From Candidatus Aenigmatarchaeota archaeon (GTDB lineage: Archaea; Aenigmatarchaeota; Aenigmatarchaeia; CG10238-14): a stretch of 49,010 nucleotides of DNA. Each line of letters starts with the position of its first letter. The stretch's first letter is position 1. Both the position numbers and the translations under genes were made by a program. The stretch spans positions 1 to 49,010 of the forward strand of contig JAFCCM010000029.1 in the NCBI GenBank assembly GCA_017610225.1. Direction: 5' to 3'. The notes beneath the pieces were generated by a model. That model saw only the letters and a program-made list of their open reading frames with translations, ran no database searches and was not told the DNA's origin. Positions 17,245 to 26,356 of the stretch are shown here, piece by piece.

Positions 17245-18653
17245 TATTTTTGTCCTCGCAACGAGCTAGGTGGAGAATATACTCCTCTTATCCCTCTTAA
17301 GTCAGTCATTTTAAATCTTATCTTAATATATTTTATAGGTGAAATAACTGCAACGTAATCAAAGTTTAACCTAACTACAAATTCATTCCCTGAGGCAGTG
17401 ATAGCTGCAATCCCTTCATTGTTTAAAGGTACTTCACTTGTATATCCCCAGACATCTAATGTATTAGCCCAGCCAATAGCTGCTTTAGCACCAAAGGTAA
17501 TTAAAGTATCTGATTCAACCGAACTAATTGTTTTCTGTCCTCGATAACCAAGGTCGAATATTGTAGTGGTTAGTGAAGGTATATAGTCATCAACTGTGTT
17601 GGGTAACATAATTAGTTCATCATCGTAATTACTCATAGTCCATAATGCAGAAGGGTGCTGTGGAACTTCTGTTAATCCATAAGGGGAAAGTAAGAAAGTT
17701 TTCTTACTATTACCAATATAAAAGTCATTCTTAATTCGATCATACTTAACAATTATATCTTCATTTTCATCTTCAAGGTCTTTCATATATCTATAATATC
17801 CAAGTTCTTTAATTCCTTTACTCGTCATTTCCCTTATTATATAATCAGTGCCTACAAACACATGACGTCGGAGGTCTCCATCAATAGCGCCACGGTTAAC
17901 TAGTCCAACGTCCTCCAACTCAGTAAATCCAAAGGTGGTAACAGGACTACCAACAGGCCTTAACATTGTAATCCCTTTAGATGAATAACCTATTACATTG
18001 TCACCTAATCGTCTAACATGGTAAACCTTCCCACCATAAGGACAACGTCGATAACCTGCTTCATTCTGTCTATCAGGTGTAAAGTCCATTTCACCAATCT
18101 TAGACCAGCAATAGAATGCCTCATCACAGTCATGCCATGCACTTACTATGCCTCCACCTACTGCTTGACCCTTAAAGTTACACACAGTTCTCATCATGGG
18201 AATAGTTGCACTTGCAGCTACTTCATGCCAGTCTCCTAATCCCACATCCCAATAGATCATAATAACTCCATTGGTCATAAAAGCGTAAAGGCCAAAGTCT
18301 GCAACTTCCATCAAAGACCCAATGCCAAAGGTTAATTCATCTATATCAAATATATGAGTGGCTACATAATCATCTGAAATTAAATATACCTTATCCTCAT
18401 GGTTGAGTAAAGCATCTCTGATGATTAAGAAGTTATATTTTTCACCTACAATAAACTGTGGGAATGGCCAAGAGTATTCCATGTCAACTACACCAACCAA
18501 AGGATCATCATCTGAAATTTTATATCCTTCAAGGTCATTCTTACCTACACGAAATCCAAGACATTCAAACAACCACTCATCGTTCACTGGTATAGAACGT
18601 TCAGGGCTAAGACCTTTTTTTAAAGAATCTATAGTTAATTCATATTCACGCAT
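17244..18653 (-). CDS. P22 gp10-like beta-propeller tail hub / DNA-stabilisation protein, 469 aa
   Basis: Length matches the P22 gp10 class (about 470 aa), which closes the portal channel after packaging. The N-terminus (LKKGLSPERSIPVNDEWLFE) and repeated beta-strand blades with aromatic and small turns (VADFGLYAFMTNGVIMIYWD; YGGKVYHVRRLGDNVIGYSS) fit a propeller. The ribosome site AGAGGG lies inside the last codons of the HNH gene, so the endonuclease gene is wedged in front of it. Confidence 0.6.
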   Translation of the reverse strand: MREYELTIDSLKKGLSPERSIPVNDEWLFECLGFRVGKNDLEGYKISDDDPLVGVVDMEYSWPFPQFIVGEKYNFLIIRDALLNHEDKVYLISDDYVATHIFDIDELTFGIGSLMEVADFGLYAFMTNGVIMIYWDVGLGDWHEVAASATIPMMRTVCNFKGQAVGGGIVSAWHDCDEAFYCWSKIGEMDFTPDRQNEAGYRRCPYGGKVYHVRRLGDNVIGYSSKGITMLRPVGSPVTTFGFTELEDVGLVNRGAIDGDLRRHVFVGTDYIIREMTSKGIKELGYYRYMKDLEDENEDIIVKYDRIKNDFYIGNSKKTFLLSPYGLTEVPQHPSALWTMSNYDDELIMLPNTVDDYIPSLTTTIFDLGYRGQKTISSVESDTLITFGAKAAIGWANTLDVWGYTSEVPLNNEGIAAITASGNEFVVRLNFDYVAVISPIKYIKIRFKMTDLRGIRGVYSPPSSLRGQK

Positions 18654-19152
18654 AGTAACCCTCTCTACATAAATACTTATCTGAATTCCATATTCTAAGA
18701 ATTGTTGAACGGCTTACTTTAAACATCTTAGATACATAAGAAGCTGAGAATTTATATCTTTGATGGCGAAGATACATTCCTTTGTCTACAGGAATACACA
18801 GTTTTCTAATCAGCCATATCTCACCTTCATGAAGCTTTAATTGACCTCCTCCTCGATTAAATAGATTCCTTTTTGCCCTATCCATATTATTGTCTCCATA
18901 AGTTCCACAGTACAAATGCTTAGGATTAACACATTTTCTATTATCACATTTGTGAAGAATTAGTTTACCTTTTGGTATAGGGCCATTAACAATTCTCCAA
19001 GATACTCTATGAGCATAATCCAACTTTTCACTAACACTGAATTGTCCATATCCATTAACTATATACGCTTGCCATTCCCAACAGTCATCTTCACCTTTAA
19101 CATCTACCTTAGCCCAAAATCTTTCCAATAGTCTTTGAGATAACTCCCTCAT
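18646..19152 (-). CDS. HNH homing endonuclease, 168 aa
   Basis: Free-standing HNH_3-type endonuclease. DDCWEWQAYIVNGYGQF and AHRVSWRIVNGPIPKG lead into the core LHKCDNRKCVNPKHLYCGT, followed by the NMDRA segment; a C-terminal helix-turn-helix (SASYVSKMFKVSRSTILRI) would bind DNA. Such genes are selfish inserts between virion genes. Its start overlaps the end of the interrupted small gene (19149-19319) by ATGA, and its end overlaps the tail gene start. Confidence 0.9.
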   Translation of the reverse strand: MRELSQRLLERFWAKVDVKGEDDCWEWQAYIVNGYGQFSVSEKLDYAHRVSWRIVNGPIPKGKLILHKCDNRKCVNPKHLYCGTYGDNNMDRAKRNLFNRGGGQLKLHEGEIWLIRKLCIPVDKGMYLRHQRYKFSASYVSKMFKVSRSTILRIWNSDKYLCREGYYA

Positions 19153-19319
19153 AATCCTCTCCTATTATCTATGAACTTTCCATCTCTTGCTGAATGATGT
19201 TTTGAGTGCTTACTTGCACGGTAAGCTGCATAAACTCTTTCTCAAGTGGCTTTGTCTTTGTAGACATTTCCTTTTTGTCCAAGTCTATATTTTCCGTTCC
19301 CAACTGGGATACAAGGCAT
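19149..19319 (-). pseudogene. Small virion-associated protein interrupted by an in-frame TGA (56 codons with readthrough)
   Basis: ATG at 19319 with upstream GAGGTGACAG encodes MPCIPVGNGKYRLG and then 11 further codons to residue 25, followed by TGA at 19244-19242. The same frame continues without a gap as ERVYAAYRASKHSKHHSARD to a second TGA at 19151-19149. The joined sequence matches a small phage protein type I recognise (MPC-x-VGNGKYRIG ... AERAYKAYLAKK), so the TGA replaces a sense codon inside a real gene. Either a nonsense mutation, possibly tolerated after the neighbouring endonuclease invaded, or UGA readthrough. TGA is a normal stop elsewhere here, so genome-wide recoding is not supported. 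Confidence 0.65.
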
Positions 19320-19331
19320 GGCTGTCACCTC

Positions 19332-19805
19332 TTATTCTTCAAGTAAATCATTTTCCAACTCGTCTATTAAATAACTTTTAACCTCAACATCTTTAACCGT
19401 AGGTACCCAAAGAAAAGATGTCCAAAATTCTGTGACAGCATCTTCAGGTTTCTCAGCTTTGTATGATATAGAAATTGTCAACCTATCAAATGCACTTGCT
19501 TTAATATCAGGTTTGATAACTAACCTTTTCTTTGTAAGAACAAATACATTAGATGTCCCAGTCTCATCACCCATCAAGGCAAAGGTAATAGCTACTTCCT
19601 GCTTAGGTTTTTTACCAAGGTCAATAACACCTTTTGTTATAGTCCCTCCACAGGGAAACATGTAGCGGAGGACTATACCTTTAACCTCGTCACCTAATAC
19701 AGCGTTGGATATTGGATAAGGTGTTATTAAAGCAACTGTCTTTTTCCTTGATCTTCGAGCAAGCCGTTTTGTTACCATCTCAAGATGTTTAATTTTGTCT
19801 TCCAT
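19332..19805 (-). CDS. Hypothetical virion-region protein, 157 aa
   Basis: Ribosome site GGAGAG. Basic N-terminus (KRLARRSRKK), then a beta-rich domain (FPCGGTITKGVIDLGKKPK, VFVLTKKRLVIKPDI) and an acidic C-terminus. No family recognised. Position between head and tail genes suggests a minor structural protein. Confidence 0.6.
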   Translation of the reverse strand: MEDKIKHLEMVTKRLARRSRKKTVALITPYPISNAVLGDEVKGIVLRYMFPCGGTITKGVIDLGKKPKQEVAITFALMGDETGTSNVFVLTKKRLVIKPDIKASAFDRLTISISYKAEKPEDAVTEFWTSFLWVPTVKDVEVKSYLIDELENDLLEE

Positions 19806-19821
19806 AATTACTCTCCTTATC

Positions 19822-20181
19822 CTAATCTACTTTTAAATAAGTGCATGGAGGATCTTCTTCAAATCTCGTAGCCTTAATACTATCTAATTCCTCATACAGT
19901 GCTCTTGCTACTCTATGTCTACCGTCAAAGATCTTTGCATCTTCATCAAGAATAATCGGAAAACTCATATCAGCTTCAATCACCATTTTCATATGAGAAA
20001 CAAACTCTCGAATTTTCATGCCTCCTATATTTGCGTCAAGGCAAAGATAATCCATTGGGATATCTTTAACAGGTAAATCCTTTGCACGAGCAATTAAATC
20101 AGAGACAACCCATCGTTCTCCTTTATCGCCATCAACCTTCTGTCCTGAAATGCTTGTCCACTTTTTCTTTATCTTAATCAT
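19822..20181 (-). CDS. ParB-like (ParB/Srx fold) protein, 119 aa
   Basis: Contains FPIILDEDAKIFDGRHRVARAL, the ParB/sulfiredoxin nucleotide-binding box in the DGRHR form, preceded by a helix (MKIREFVSHMKMVIEADM). Stand-alone ParB-like proteins of this kind occur among phage virion genes; their reaction is not settled, with CTPase and nuclease activities known in the superfamily. It follows the adaptor gene directly. It is the second ParB-type protein of the genome, besides the methyltransferase fusion at 3800. Confidence 0.7.
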   Translation of the reverse strand: MIKIKKKWTSISGQKVDGDKGERWVVSDLIARAKDLPVKDIPMDYLCLDANIGGMKIREFVSHMKMVIEADMSFPIILDEDAKIFDGRHRVARALYEELDSIKATRFEEDPPCTYLKVD

Positions 20182-20904
20182 TTATCCCTCCATCTGACTT
20201 ACTTCTGCAATTAGTTCTTCAACAAGATCCATTCCAAGCTGTTTCATTTCAATAGCTATTGAACTAGTCCAGTCATTAACTCCTTGCGTATTACGATTAG
20301 TTATCTCAATGTATCTCATAGCGGACATGTAAAGTAACATTGGATGGACTTCTGACCAATAGTTCTTATCTTCATCTTCAACAAGCTCCATTGAATAGAA
20401 TAGTCCATTGACAGTGATCGTTAACTTTTCACTCGTAGGAACATTAACAATAACTGAATTATACTCATGTGCATTGCCAGCTGGAATTTCTACAAATCCA
20501 ATGAAAGCTTCAATGTCTTCAACTGTCGCATCCTCTGGAGAATATCTTGTAATGCAAGGTGAGTAATACAAAGGTGTTCCAGCTGTACGTGAGCTAGGCA
20601 ACCCTGTCAAATAACCCTCCATTAAATTCTGAAGACTTACCTTCTCAAGTTGCCAACGAGCACTTGTTGAAGCAGCCCAGACTTCTTTAATAGCACGACA
20701 ATAAGGAAATGAGACACTGAACCTATTAACCTCTAACAACCGATAACAACTAGCCCAGGACTTCTGTGTTTCATCTAATCTATCAAGGAACTTCCTTCCT
20801 TCATTGATATAAATATCAGCGCCGTTGTCGGAGAAGTCTTCATTAACAAGGTCAAACCTCCCTGATAAATTCCTAAACATTGTACGTAGTTGAAGTAAGT
20901 TCAT
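20182..20904 (-). CDS. Head-tail adaptor / tail tubular A-like protein, 240 aa
   Basis: Length, position after the capsid gene and the N-terminal pattern (LLQLRTMFRNLSGRFDLV...DIYINEGRKFLDRLDETQKSW) match adaptor proteins that dock on the portal ring in short-tailed phages. The C-terminus is helical and acidic. The ribosome site is weak (GGTGAT); a dispersed element lies 16 bases upstream of the start. No catalytic motif. Confidence 0.6.
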   Translation of the reverse strand: MNLLQLRTMFRNLSGRFDLVNEDFSDNGADIYINEGRKFLDRLDETQKSWASCYRLLEVNRFSVSFPYCRAIKEVWAASTSARWQLEKVSLQNLMEGYLTGLPSSRTAGTPLYYSPCITRYSPEDATVEDIEAFIGFVEIPAGNAHEYNSVIVNVPTSEKLTITVNGLFYSMELVEDEDKNYWSEVHPMLLYMSAMRYIEITNRNTQGVNDWTSSIAIEMKQLGMDLVEELIAEVSQMEG

Positions 20905-20919
20905 TTCATCACCATTAAC

Positions 20920-20944
20920 AGATCGTTTAATTATTAAACGATCA
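20920..20944 (+). repeat. Dispersed 25-bp element, copy 9
   Basis: AGATCGTTT-AATTATT-AAACGATCA, a near-perfect palindrome between the capsid terminator and the adaptor gene start. Confidence 0.9.
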
Positions 20945-20950
20945 TTTATA

Positions 20951-20994
20951 ATAAGCTGTGAGGTAAGGGAAAGGAGTAAACCTTACCCCACAGC
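20951..20994 (-). terminator. Strong intrinsic terminator after the major capsid gene
   Basis: On the minus strand the arms are 20994-20981 and 20968-20955 (GCTGTGGGGTAAGG with CCTTACCTCACAGC): a 14-bp stem with one G-U pair and a 12-nt loop, followed by TTATTATAAAT. It would cut transcription of tail genes relative to capsid, a common late-operon control. Confidence 0.88.
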
Positions 20995-21019
20995 CGTTAT
21001 TGACCTACCTGGAGGTTAG

Positions 21020-22321
21020 CTACGGTGTTAACAAGTTTGGTAAGCCAACACCATTTAAGACTGCGCATTTCTGCGGCAGTCCAAACTCAAGACCACACTC
21101 AGTGAGGTATTCCTCATTAGTGCCATCAACCCTGCGCTGACCATAACCCTCAGAATGTTCCTTAGACTTACTTTCACCATAGAAAGATGTATCATCTATG
21201 TAACGGTAAGACATTTCCTTAGGCTCAAGAATCACTCCCATGTTACGAGTGGTTGCATCGTAAGAAAACAACGGATGAGTCTTCATATGAATAGTCCCAA
21301 AGGGAGTTATCCAAGTACGAATCTGCATACCGTAAGTTTTCTGTGCAGGTGCAAGGTTGATCTGTCCACCAGCCATTGCAAGAGCGTCAAGGCCAAGCAA
21401 GAATCCAGAACCACAGAGGCAGAGTTTTTCATCTGCTCCGTACCTAAATATCTGCTCAAGCATATTTTTAAACCAGGTTTCACCACCAGCTGCCCAGGTC
21501 TGCCCAGCGTAAGCAGCATTCAACGTATAGTCATCACAGTTTGCAGGCGCATACTGACGAATGAAGTTGATCACACCTCTAGTGGTTCGCTCAGGTTTTC
21601 CATTGTCGCCTATGTTCTGGGTCATAATACCCCAGAGGAACGCAAGCTCCATTTCCCAAGAATGCATCTCAAGACATTCAGACTTTGCCTTCTGATACTG
21701 ATCACCAGTGCGAAGACGAGTCTTTCGAGCAGTCCGAGTAAGGGACAAGGGTGAGCGAAAGATCTGAGTATAGTTATCAACTTCAACCGGATTCAGCGCA
21801 ATCGCATCAGGCATTTCACCACCCTCAGGATTGATGTTACCGATGATTTTAAAGGTATCACAGTCAGTAAGATCATGGTCAGCTGAGTTATCATCAGCTT
21901 CGAGTAGTTTAATGGCAACAACAGAGTTTGTAGTACCTCTGGTAATGCCAGTTATCTTACCCACAACATCAACTCGCCAATCAGATGCATCACGAAGAAG
22001 AATCTGATGTCCCTCACGCATACGATTTGCGAGAATAGTGGTTATCTGGATATAAATTGTATCCCCAGCAACCCCAGCACCTGCATAGGCAGCTGTCATA
22101 TCAGGTAAAGTATATACACCAGCTACATCTCCACCAACAGCTGACTGCTCCTGAGTCCACCAATGGAACTTAGGATCATCAACACTTTCACTACCCATCA
22201 TTGAAAGTATTGCAGTCAAAGGAGCCATACCATTAGGATACAAATAGAGTATCTGCTGTCTCCAATTTTCAGGACGCTGGTTATCTACCCAGTCACCCGT
22301 ACCTCTCATACCAAGAAACAT
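21020..22321 (-). CDS. Major capsid protein (SU10/DUF5309-like), 433 aa
   Basis: Forms the icosahedral shell. The N-terminus (ILYLYPNGMAPLTAILSMMG then DDPKFHWWTQEQ) resembles SU10/DUF5309-type capsid proteins, where target regions read L-x-P-x-x-(A/T)-P-L-T-A ... F-x-W. Length is usual for HK97-fold shells. It sits between scaffold and adaptor genes, with a strong GGAGG site and a strong terminator behind it, consistent with high expression. Confidence 0.85.
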   Translation of the reverse strand: MFLGMRGTGDWVDNQRPENWRQQILYLYPNGMAPLTAILSMMGSESVDDPKFHWWTQEQSAVGGDVAGVYTLPDMTAAYAGAGVAGDTIYIQITTILANRMREGHQILLRDASDWRVDVVGKITGITRGTTNSVVAIKLLEADDNSADHDLTDCDTFKIIGNINPEGGEMPDAIALNPVEVDNYTQIFRSPLSLTRTARKTRLRTGDQYQKAKSECLEMHSWEMELAFLWGIMTQNIGDNGKPERTTRGVINFIRQYAPANCDDYTLNAAYAGQTWAAGGETWFKNMLEQIFRYGADEKLCLCGSGFLLGLDALAMAGGQINLAPAQKTYGMQIRTWITPFGTIHMKTHPLFSYDATTRNMGVILEPKEMSYRYIDDTSFYGESKSKEHSEGYGQRRVDGTNEEYLTECGLEFGLPQKCAVLNGVGLPNLLTP

Positions 22322-22344
22322 AATTAGTTACCTCCATTAAGTTC

Positions 22345-22369
22345 AGATTGTTTTATAATAAAACAATCT
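22345..22369 (+). repeat. Dispersed 25-bp element, copy 10
   Basis: AGATTGTTT-TATAATA-AAACAATCT, symmetric arms, in the 56-base gap upstream of the capsid gene ribosome site. Confidence 0.9.
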
Positions 22370-22377
22370 GGTTATTG

Positions 22378-22737
22378 TTAAGCATAGTCATATCCACTAG
22401 GGAATGTAGAAGTGATTGCAGCAAGCGGATGCCAATGCATACCATCACTATACATCAACAGACGATCACAAGCACTGTTGAGAACTATATCAACCCAGCA
22501 TTCTGAATCGTCTCTGTCCGTAATAGTAATAGTGTTAATAGCATCTGCTGCCCTAACCACTATTGAATAAAATCGTCCTTTTGCCTCAGCTACAGGTGGA
22601 AGAGCGATTACCATAGGAGCAGTCAATGCACTAGGACGTACTACATAGTCATAATTAGCCATCTCGACTGACTCAGTAGGATCTATATATTTATCAACTA
22701 CTTCCTTATCATGTTGAGCAAATCTATCTTCAAGCAT
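22378..22737 (-). CDS. Head decoration / minor head protein candidate, 119 aa
   Basis: Beta-rich protein (KGRFYSIVVRAADAINTITITDRDD, LLMYSDGMHWHPLA) lying between scaffold and major capsid genes, where decoration proteins are often found. The W-H-x-L ending of a beta sandwich is also common in fibre tips. Ribosome site GGAGG. Role inferred. Confidence 0.5.
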   Translation of the reverse strand: MLEDRFAQHDKEVVDKYIDPTESVEMANYDYVVRPSALTAPMVIALPPVAEAKGRFYSIVVRAADAINTITITDRDDSECWVDIVLNSACDRLLMYSDGMHWHPLAAITSTFPSGYDYA

Positions 22738-22753
22738 TATTGTTACCTCCGTA

Positions 22754-23630
22754 TTAACGTCTTAAGGTATCATTCATCGACGCAAGCTCTTCCTGCATCG
22801 GTGTAAGATCTGGTTTATTATCAGGTTCTCCAGACTTCCCTTTTCTACGGGGGAGTTTAGGAGCACCACCTTTACCGTCAACATCTTTCTTCACAGCTTT
22901 CTTCTGTAAATCAAGACGCTTACGAACCTCTTCACCTACTTCACTAAGAACCTCATCATATTTTTTATCAGGGTTCTCTGAAGCTACTTCTTCAAACACA
23001 GCAGCGACAACCTTCTTAAATGGTACAAGGTCTTCATTGTCTTCATAGAACTTCTCACTTGCATTTTTCAAGTTGGTCATAACAGCTATGTTAGTTTTCA
23101 CTATATCGGGTATGGAACGTAGCACACCTTCACCAAGAACTTTCCTTGTGTCGGTTACAGCTTTCTGATATATTGAATTGAGCATCTTGTTGAATTCCTT
23201 AGGATCACGGATAAGTTCTTCAATGTCTAACTCACCTACAAAGTCCTGGTCTTCAAATGTTAAAGGTGGTTCGTCATCTTTCTTATCCTTGTCCTTGTCA
23301 TCTTCAACGTCTTTAGTGTCTTTGGTATCTTTAGAAGATTCTGCCTCAGCTAGTTTTGTGCGGAGACTTTCTATAAGTTTATCTTTGTCGTCTGATTCAG
23401 AGTCATCTTTGTCATCATCAGATTTGTCATCTTTATCTTTATCCTCATCCTCATCACCTTTAGATTTCTTATCGTCAATCTTTATCATCAGCAGGATCAT
23501 CATCACCTTCTAGATCATCCTTCTTATCCTGATCTGGATCATCTTCAATAGTCTCACCAAAAGATTTAAGCATTTCACCTATGTCATCCTTTACCTCTTT
23601 TTCTTTATCATCATTCACTTCGTTTCCCAT
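22754..23630 (-). CDS. Capsid scaffold protein, apparently read through a +1 frameshift
   Basis: Two overlapping reading frames. The first starts at 23630 with a textbook TGGAGG site and runs 51 codons of acidic sequence (MGNEVNDDKEKEVKDD ... DDPADDKD) to TGA at 23477-23475. The second, one base forward, runs from the overlap to 22754 and continues the same acidic character (DDKKSKGDEDEDK), then FEDQDFVGELDIEELI, coiled helices and a basic C-terminus (RRKGKSGEPDNK), as in scaffolds, whose C-terminus binds capsid. The second frame has no convincing start of its own (MMILLMIK is an artefact of frame). Skipping one base at GAT-TGA-C joins them to about 290 aa. Either a programmed +1 shift at UGAC or a sequence indel. 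Confidence 0.7.
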
Positions 23631-23643
23631 TTCACTAACCTCC

Positions 23644-23668
23644 AGTTTGTTTATTTATTAAACGATCT
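23644..23668 (+). repeat. Dispersed 25-bp element, copy 11
   Basis: AGTTTGTTT-ATTTATT-AAACGATCT. On the minus strand it runs directly into the GGAGG of the scaffold gene. Confidence 0.9.
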
Positions 23669-23671
23669 TAA

Positions 23672-24136
23672 TTACTTAACACTTAATTGCCTCCAAATCT
23701 CCTTCCAATAACCATAGTTAGTTGAACCATCACCTCCGATATTTACCAACGCTAGTACATCATCCTGCTGTGCCGCAAAATCTGTCAACACAGGTAATTG
23801 ATTAAGATACATTTTCCCATCTGATTTAATCCCATCTTTAAGTGATATATCGTTGTCTTGGAAAACAAATATCTTAATCTGTCCTTCAGTCCCACCTCTA
23901 ATATATTCTATAACAGAGGCACCAATCCCAGAAGTTAAAACTACTTCTATCTTCTGAGCACTTAAATCAATACCGATTACTAAAGCTGTGTCTCCAGCTG
24001 ATATGGACAAATTTGTAACAGTTATGCTATTAGAATATTCTTCTATAGCATTGATAGCTACAGCAAGTGCTCTGATATAAGCTGGTATTTCAGCGACTAG
24101 TACTTGATCAGTTGGTTTATTTGTGTCTAAGCTCAT
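23672..24136 (-). CDS. Virion structural protein candidate, 154 aa
   Basis: The C-terminal part (GTEGQIKIFVFQDNDISLKDG, then GKMYLNQLP and FAAQQDDVLALVNIGG) matches a beta-sandwich type common in phage decoration and fibre proteins, ending with YGYWKEIWRQLS. It lies between portal and scaffold genes. Its start overlaps the preceding gene by 20 bases. Confidence 0.55.
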   Translation of the reverse strand: MSLDTNKPTDQVLVAEIPAYIRALAVAINAIEEYSNSITVTNLSISAGDTALVIGIDLSAQKIEVVLTSGIGASVIEYIRGGTEGQIKIFVFQDNDISLKDGIKSDGKMYLNQLPVLTDFAAQQDDVLALVNIGGDGSTNYGYWKEIWRQLSVK

Positions 24137-24404
24137 CTTTCTTATCCTCCAGAATACTTAAAAATACATCAGGCATGCTTAATATATAGTCAACAGCCTT
24201 AACCCTTCCATTTAAATCTCCCATGTGAAGTAAGACGGATGCCGTGGAAGAATTATTATCAGCTGCGTCATCAACTATAGATTTCATTTCAAGTTCAAAT
24301 CCTTCCTTCCATGACTCAAGCTCAACAATCATATCAGTCCATAGGATAGAATTTTTAAAGTCCTCTATATCACCCTTAGTTGTCCTTATATTTGTCCCTT
24401 CCAT
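24117..24404 (-). CDS. Hypothetical protein, 95 aa
   Basis: Acidic helical protein immediately after the portal gene (1-base gap) and overlapping the next gene. Possibly a head-assembly accessory factor. No motif recognised. Confidence 0.6.
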   Translation of the reverse strand: MEGTNIRTTKGDIEDFKNSILWTDMIVELESWKEGFELEMKSIVDDAADNNSSTASVLLHMGDLNGRVKAVDYILSMPDVFLSILEDKKDELRHK

Positions 24405-24405
24405 T

Positions 24406-26355
24406 TTACACTCCTGTAGGTACTAGATTTCCACGTTCAACTTCACGTGAGACTTCTTCATCAGGCATGACTTGCCCTTGAATCTGATTAACATTGCGCC
24501 TGAAGTCTTCTACATTCTTTGCTCCAAGCTGCTGAGCAATATACATGAAGATTCTTGTTACATCAAACTGCTGTGCCAATTCAGGTGTTGTGCCTATTAC
24601 CTCAAACATCTTAATCCATGATTGAGAGAAGTTACCTCCAGGAATTGAACCATCTCTTACAATTAAATCATAGTTGACTGCCAAGTCATAAGGAGTTACT
24701 CTTACACGTTCTTGCTTACCGTATATAGATTTAAGTTGCTCAGCGTAGCGTCCAACTAATTTGACATAACTATCTTGAGACATATACTGTTGCGTATGCA
24801 CAGCAAACATAGATCCCACATCCTGCATGAATTGCATACCTATTATCATAGCAATACGTTGTAAGCGAGAAATTGCAGAACCCCGTGTACCTTGGAACTC
24901 CGCACCGGTCAAGCGTTCAGGTCCACCTTGTCGTAATGCACCTTGCATTGATTGGTCAGCACCGGAGATTCTATCCATCCACTGAGTGATGTATGCAGAG
25001 TCTGATATGTTAAGCCGAGTAATGTCATTTACCTGAAGTTGCTGAACAACCTTATCTACTCCACGTCCCCAAGCAGGGCGTCGTAACCTAATTAATTTCC
25101 CAGGCTCAGGATCTTTCAAATCCTCTATGTTGATTAAATAAGGGTCAACAACAAACATGTCGTTGATAGCTTTTTTGACGTTAGCTACATGTGAATTAAA
25201 CAAAAAGTCTAACGTATGCTGTAAGCCATACAACACTTCCATACGTCCAATAGGTGTAATCGAGTATCCATCGAACTCTGGACTTGCTACCGAAATAGGA
25301 TACATCCCATGGTTGTGGTCAGCTTTTTCACAAGCTATTATCACATCATCTGCAGCAAGCTCAAAGTACCATTTCTCAGGATATTCACTAGCTCCAAGTT
25401 TCCATTCTTTAGGTATTAAGTTAATATACATCTTAATGGTGTCAACTGGATTTGTAGAATCTGTCATTGATCTACGTAGGTCAGTTGAACCACCATGCTT
25501 TTTCTGCCTATCACTTTGATCCATTGCTAATGTTGATCTTTTGTTCTTTTTAAACCTTAAATACTTTACATTGAATAAGCTTGAATTCGGTGTATTTTCC
25601 TCACTTAGGAGATTCATATAATTATCACGATCTACCCAGCCAATGAATTCACCATCTTGGATATTGTTACTTGACACAGATGGATCGGGGAGCCACATGT
25701 AAGGTTCTATGTTGCTTAGGTCATTACCTTCGAATAGCAAAGAGTCGACCATAGTAGTTTGATTCTGTGTACTTTCACCTAGGTCAGATAACGTAACCAC
25801 AGATGATTTAACAGGCTTACGACCATACTGAGATTTCCATCCAGGGATTGCAATCCCTACACCGTAACTCAATGAATCACGTAAGACTGTGTGTACTGCA
25901 AGTGGTACCTTATTTTTAATACAATGAAGTTTAATAACTAACTCCATTAACATTGCACCTTGAGTATCATCATCTTCAACGCCTTCATATTGGAACATAG
26001 GATCTTGGAAAAAGGCCATTGAGAGGTAAGTTAACAACGCTTCAAGCATTGAATAAGAATAAGGAAAGACAATTGAAACAGGCTTTGTCATGTCCTTTTT
26101 CTTTAACTTCTCTTCCTTATCCTTAAGTGGAATGTAAGTTGTTAAAGTCTTATCTATCTCACGCCAGGAATCGAAACGCTTGGAGATTACATTGCGTGAT
26201 TCTCTAGCCCGTTGCCAGATTTTATCACGTAACTTTTTATGGAAGTCACTATCTGGCTTTAGATCAAGATCATTAGGATATTCATAATTAAAGTTTTCCT
26301 TATTATAAATATCTTCTTTCCAGCTTGAAGGTTCTCCAGTTACTATGTAAGGCAT
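24406..26355 (-). CDS. Portal protein, 649 aa
   Basis: Dodecameric ring at the DNA entry vertex. Length fits podovirus portals. Supporting segments are YGLQHTLDFLFNSHVANVKK (stem/wing helices), YITQWMDRISGADQSMQGALR and TGAEFQGTRGSAISRLQR (crown-side helices), and a Gln-rich C-terminus. It lies upstream of scaffold and capsid in the late operon, next to terminase. Ribosome site GAGG close to the start. Confidence 0.85.
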   Translation of the reverse strand: MPYIVTGEPSSWKEDIYNKENFNYEYPNDLDLKPDSDFHKKLRDKIWQRARESRNVISKRFDSWREIDKTLTTYIPLKDKEEKLKKKDMTKPVSIVFPYSYSMLEALLTYLSMAFFQDPMFQYEGVEDDDTQGAMLMELVIKLHCIKNKVPLAVHTVLRDSLSYGVGIAIPGWKSQYGRKPVKSSVVTLSDLGESTQNQTTMVDSLLFEGNDLSNIEPYMWLPDPSVSSNNIQDGEFIGWVDRDNYMNLLSEENTPNSSLFNVKYLRFKKNKRSTLAMDQSDRQKKHGGSTDLRRSMTDSTNPVDTIKMYINLIPKEWKLGASEYPEKWYFELAADDVIIACEKADHNHGMYPISVASPEFDGYSITPIGRMEVLYGLQHTLDFLFNSHVANVKKAINDMFVVDPYLINIEDLKDPEPGKLIRLRRPAWGRGVDKVVQQLQVNDITRLNISDSAYITQWMDRISGADQSMQGALRQGGPERLTGAEFQGTRGSAISRLQRIAMIIGMQFMQDVGSMFAVHTQQYMSQDSYVKLVGRYAEQLKSIYGKQERVRVTPYDLAVNYDLIVRDGSIPGGNFSQSWIKMFEVIGTTPELAQQFDVTRIFMYIAQQLGAKNVEDFRRNVNQIQGQVMPDEEVSREVERGNLVPTGV

Positions 26356-26356
26356 T

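Noticed and set aside
21155..21754. A 199-codon frame antisense to the major capsid gene.
   Set aside because: It is a shadow of the capsid reading frame, with no ribosome site and no domain-like sequence.
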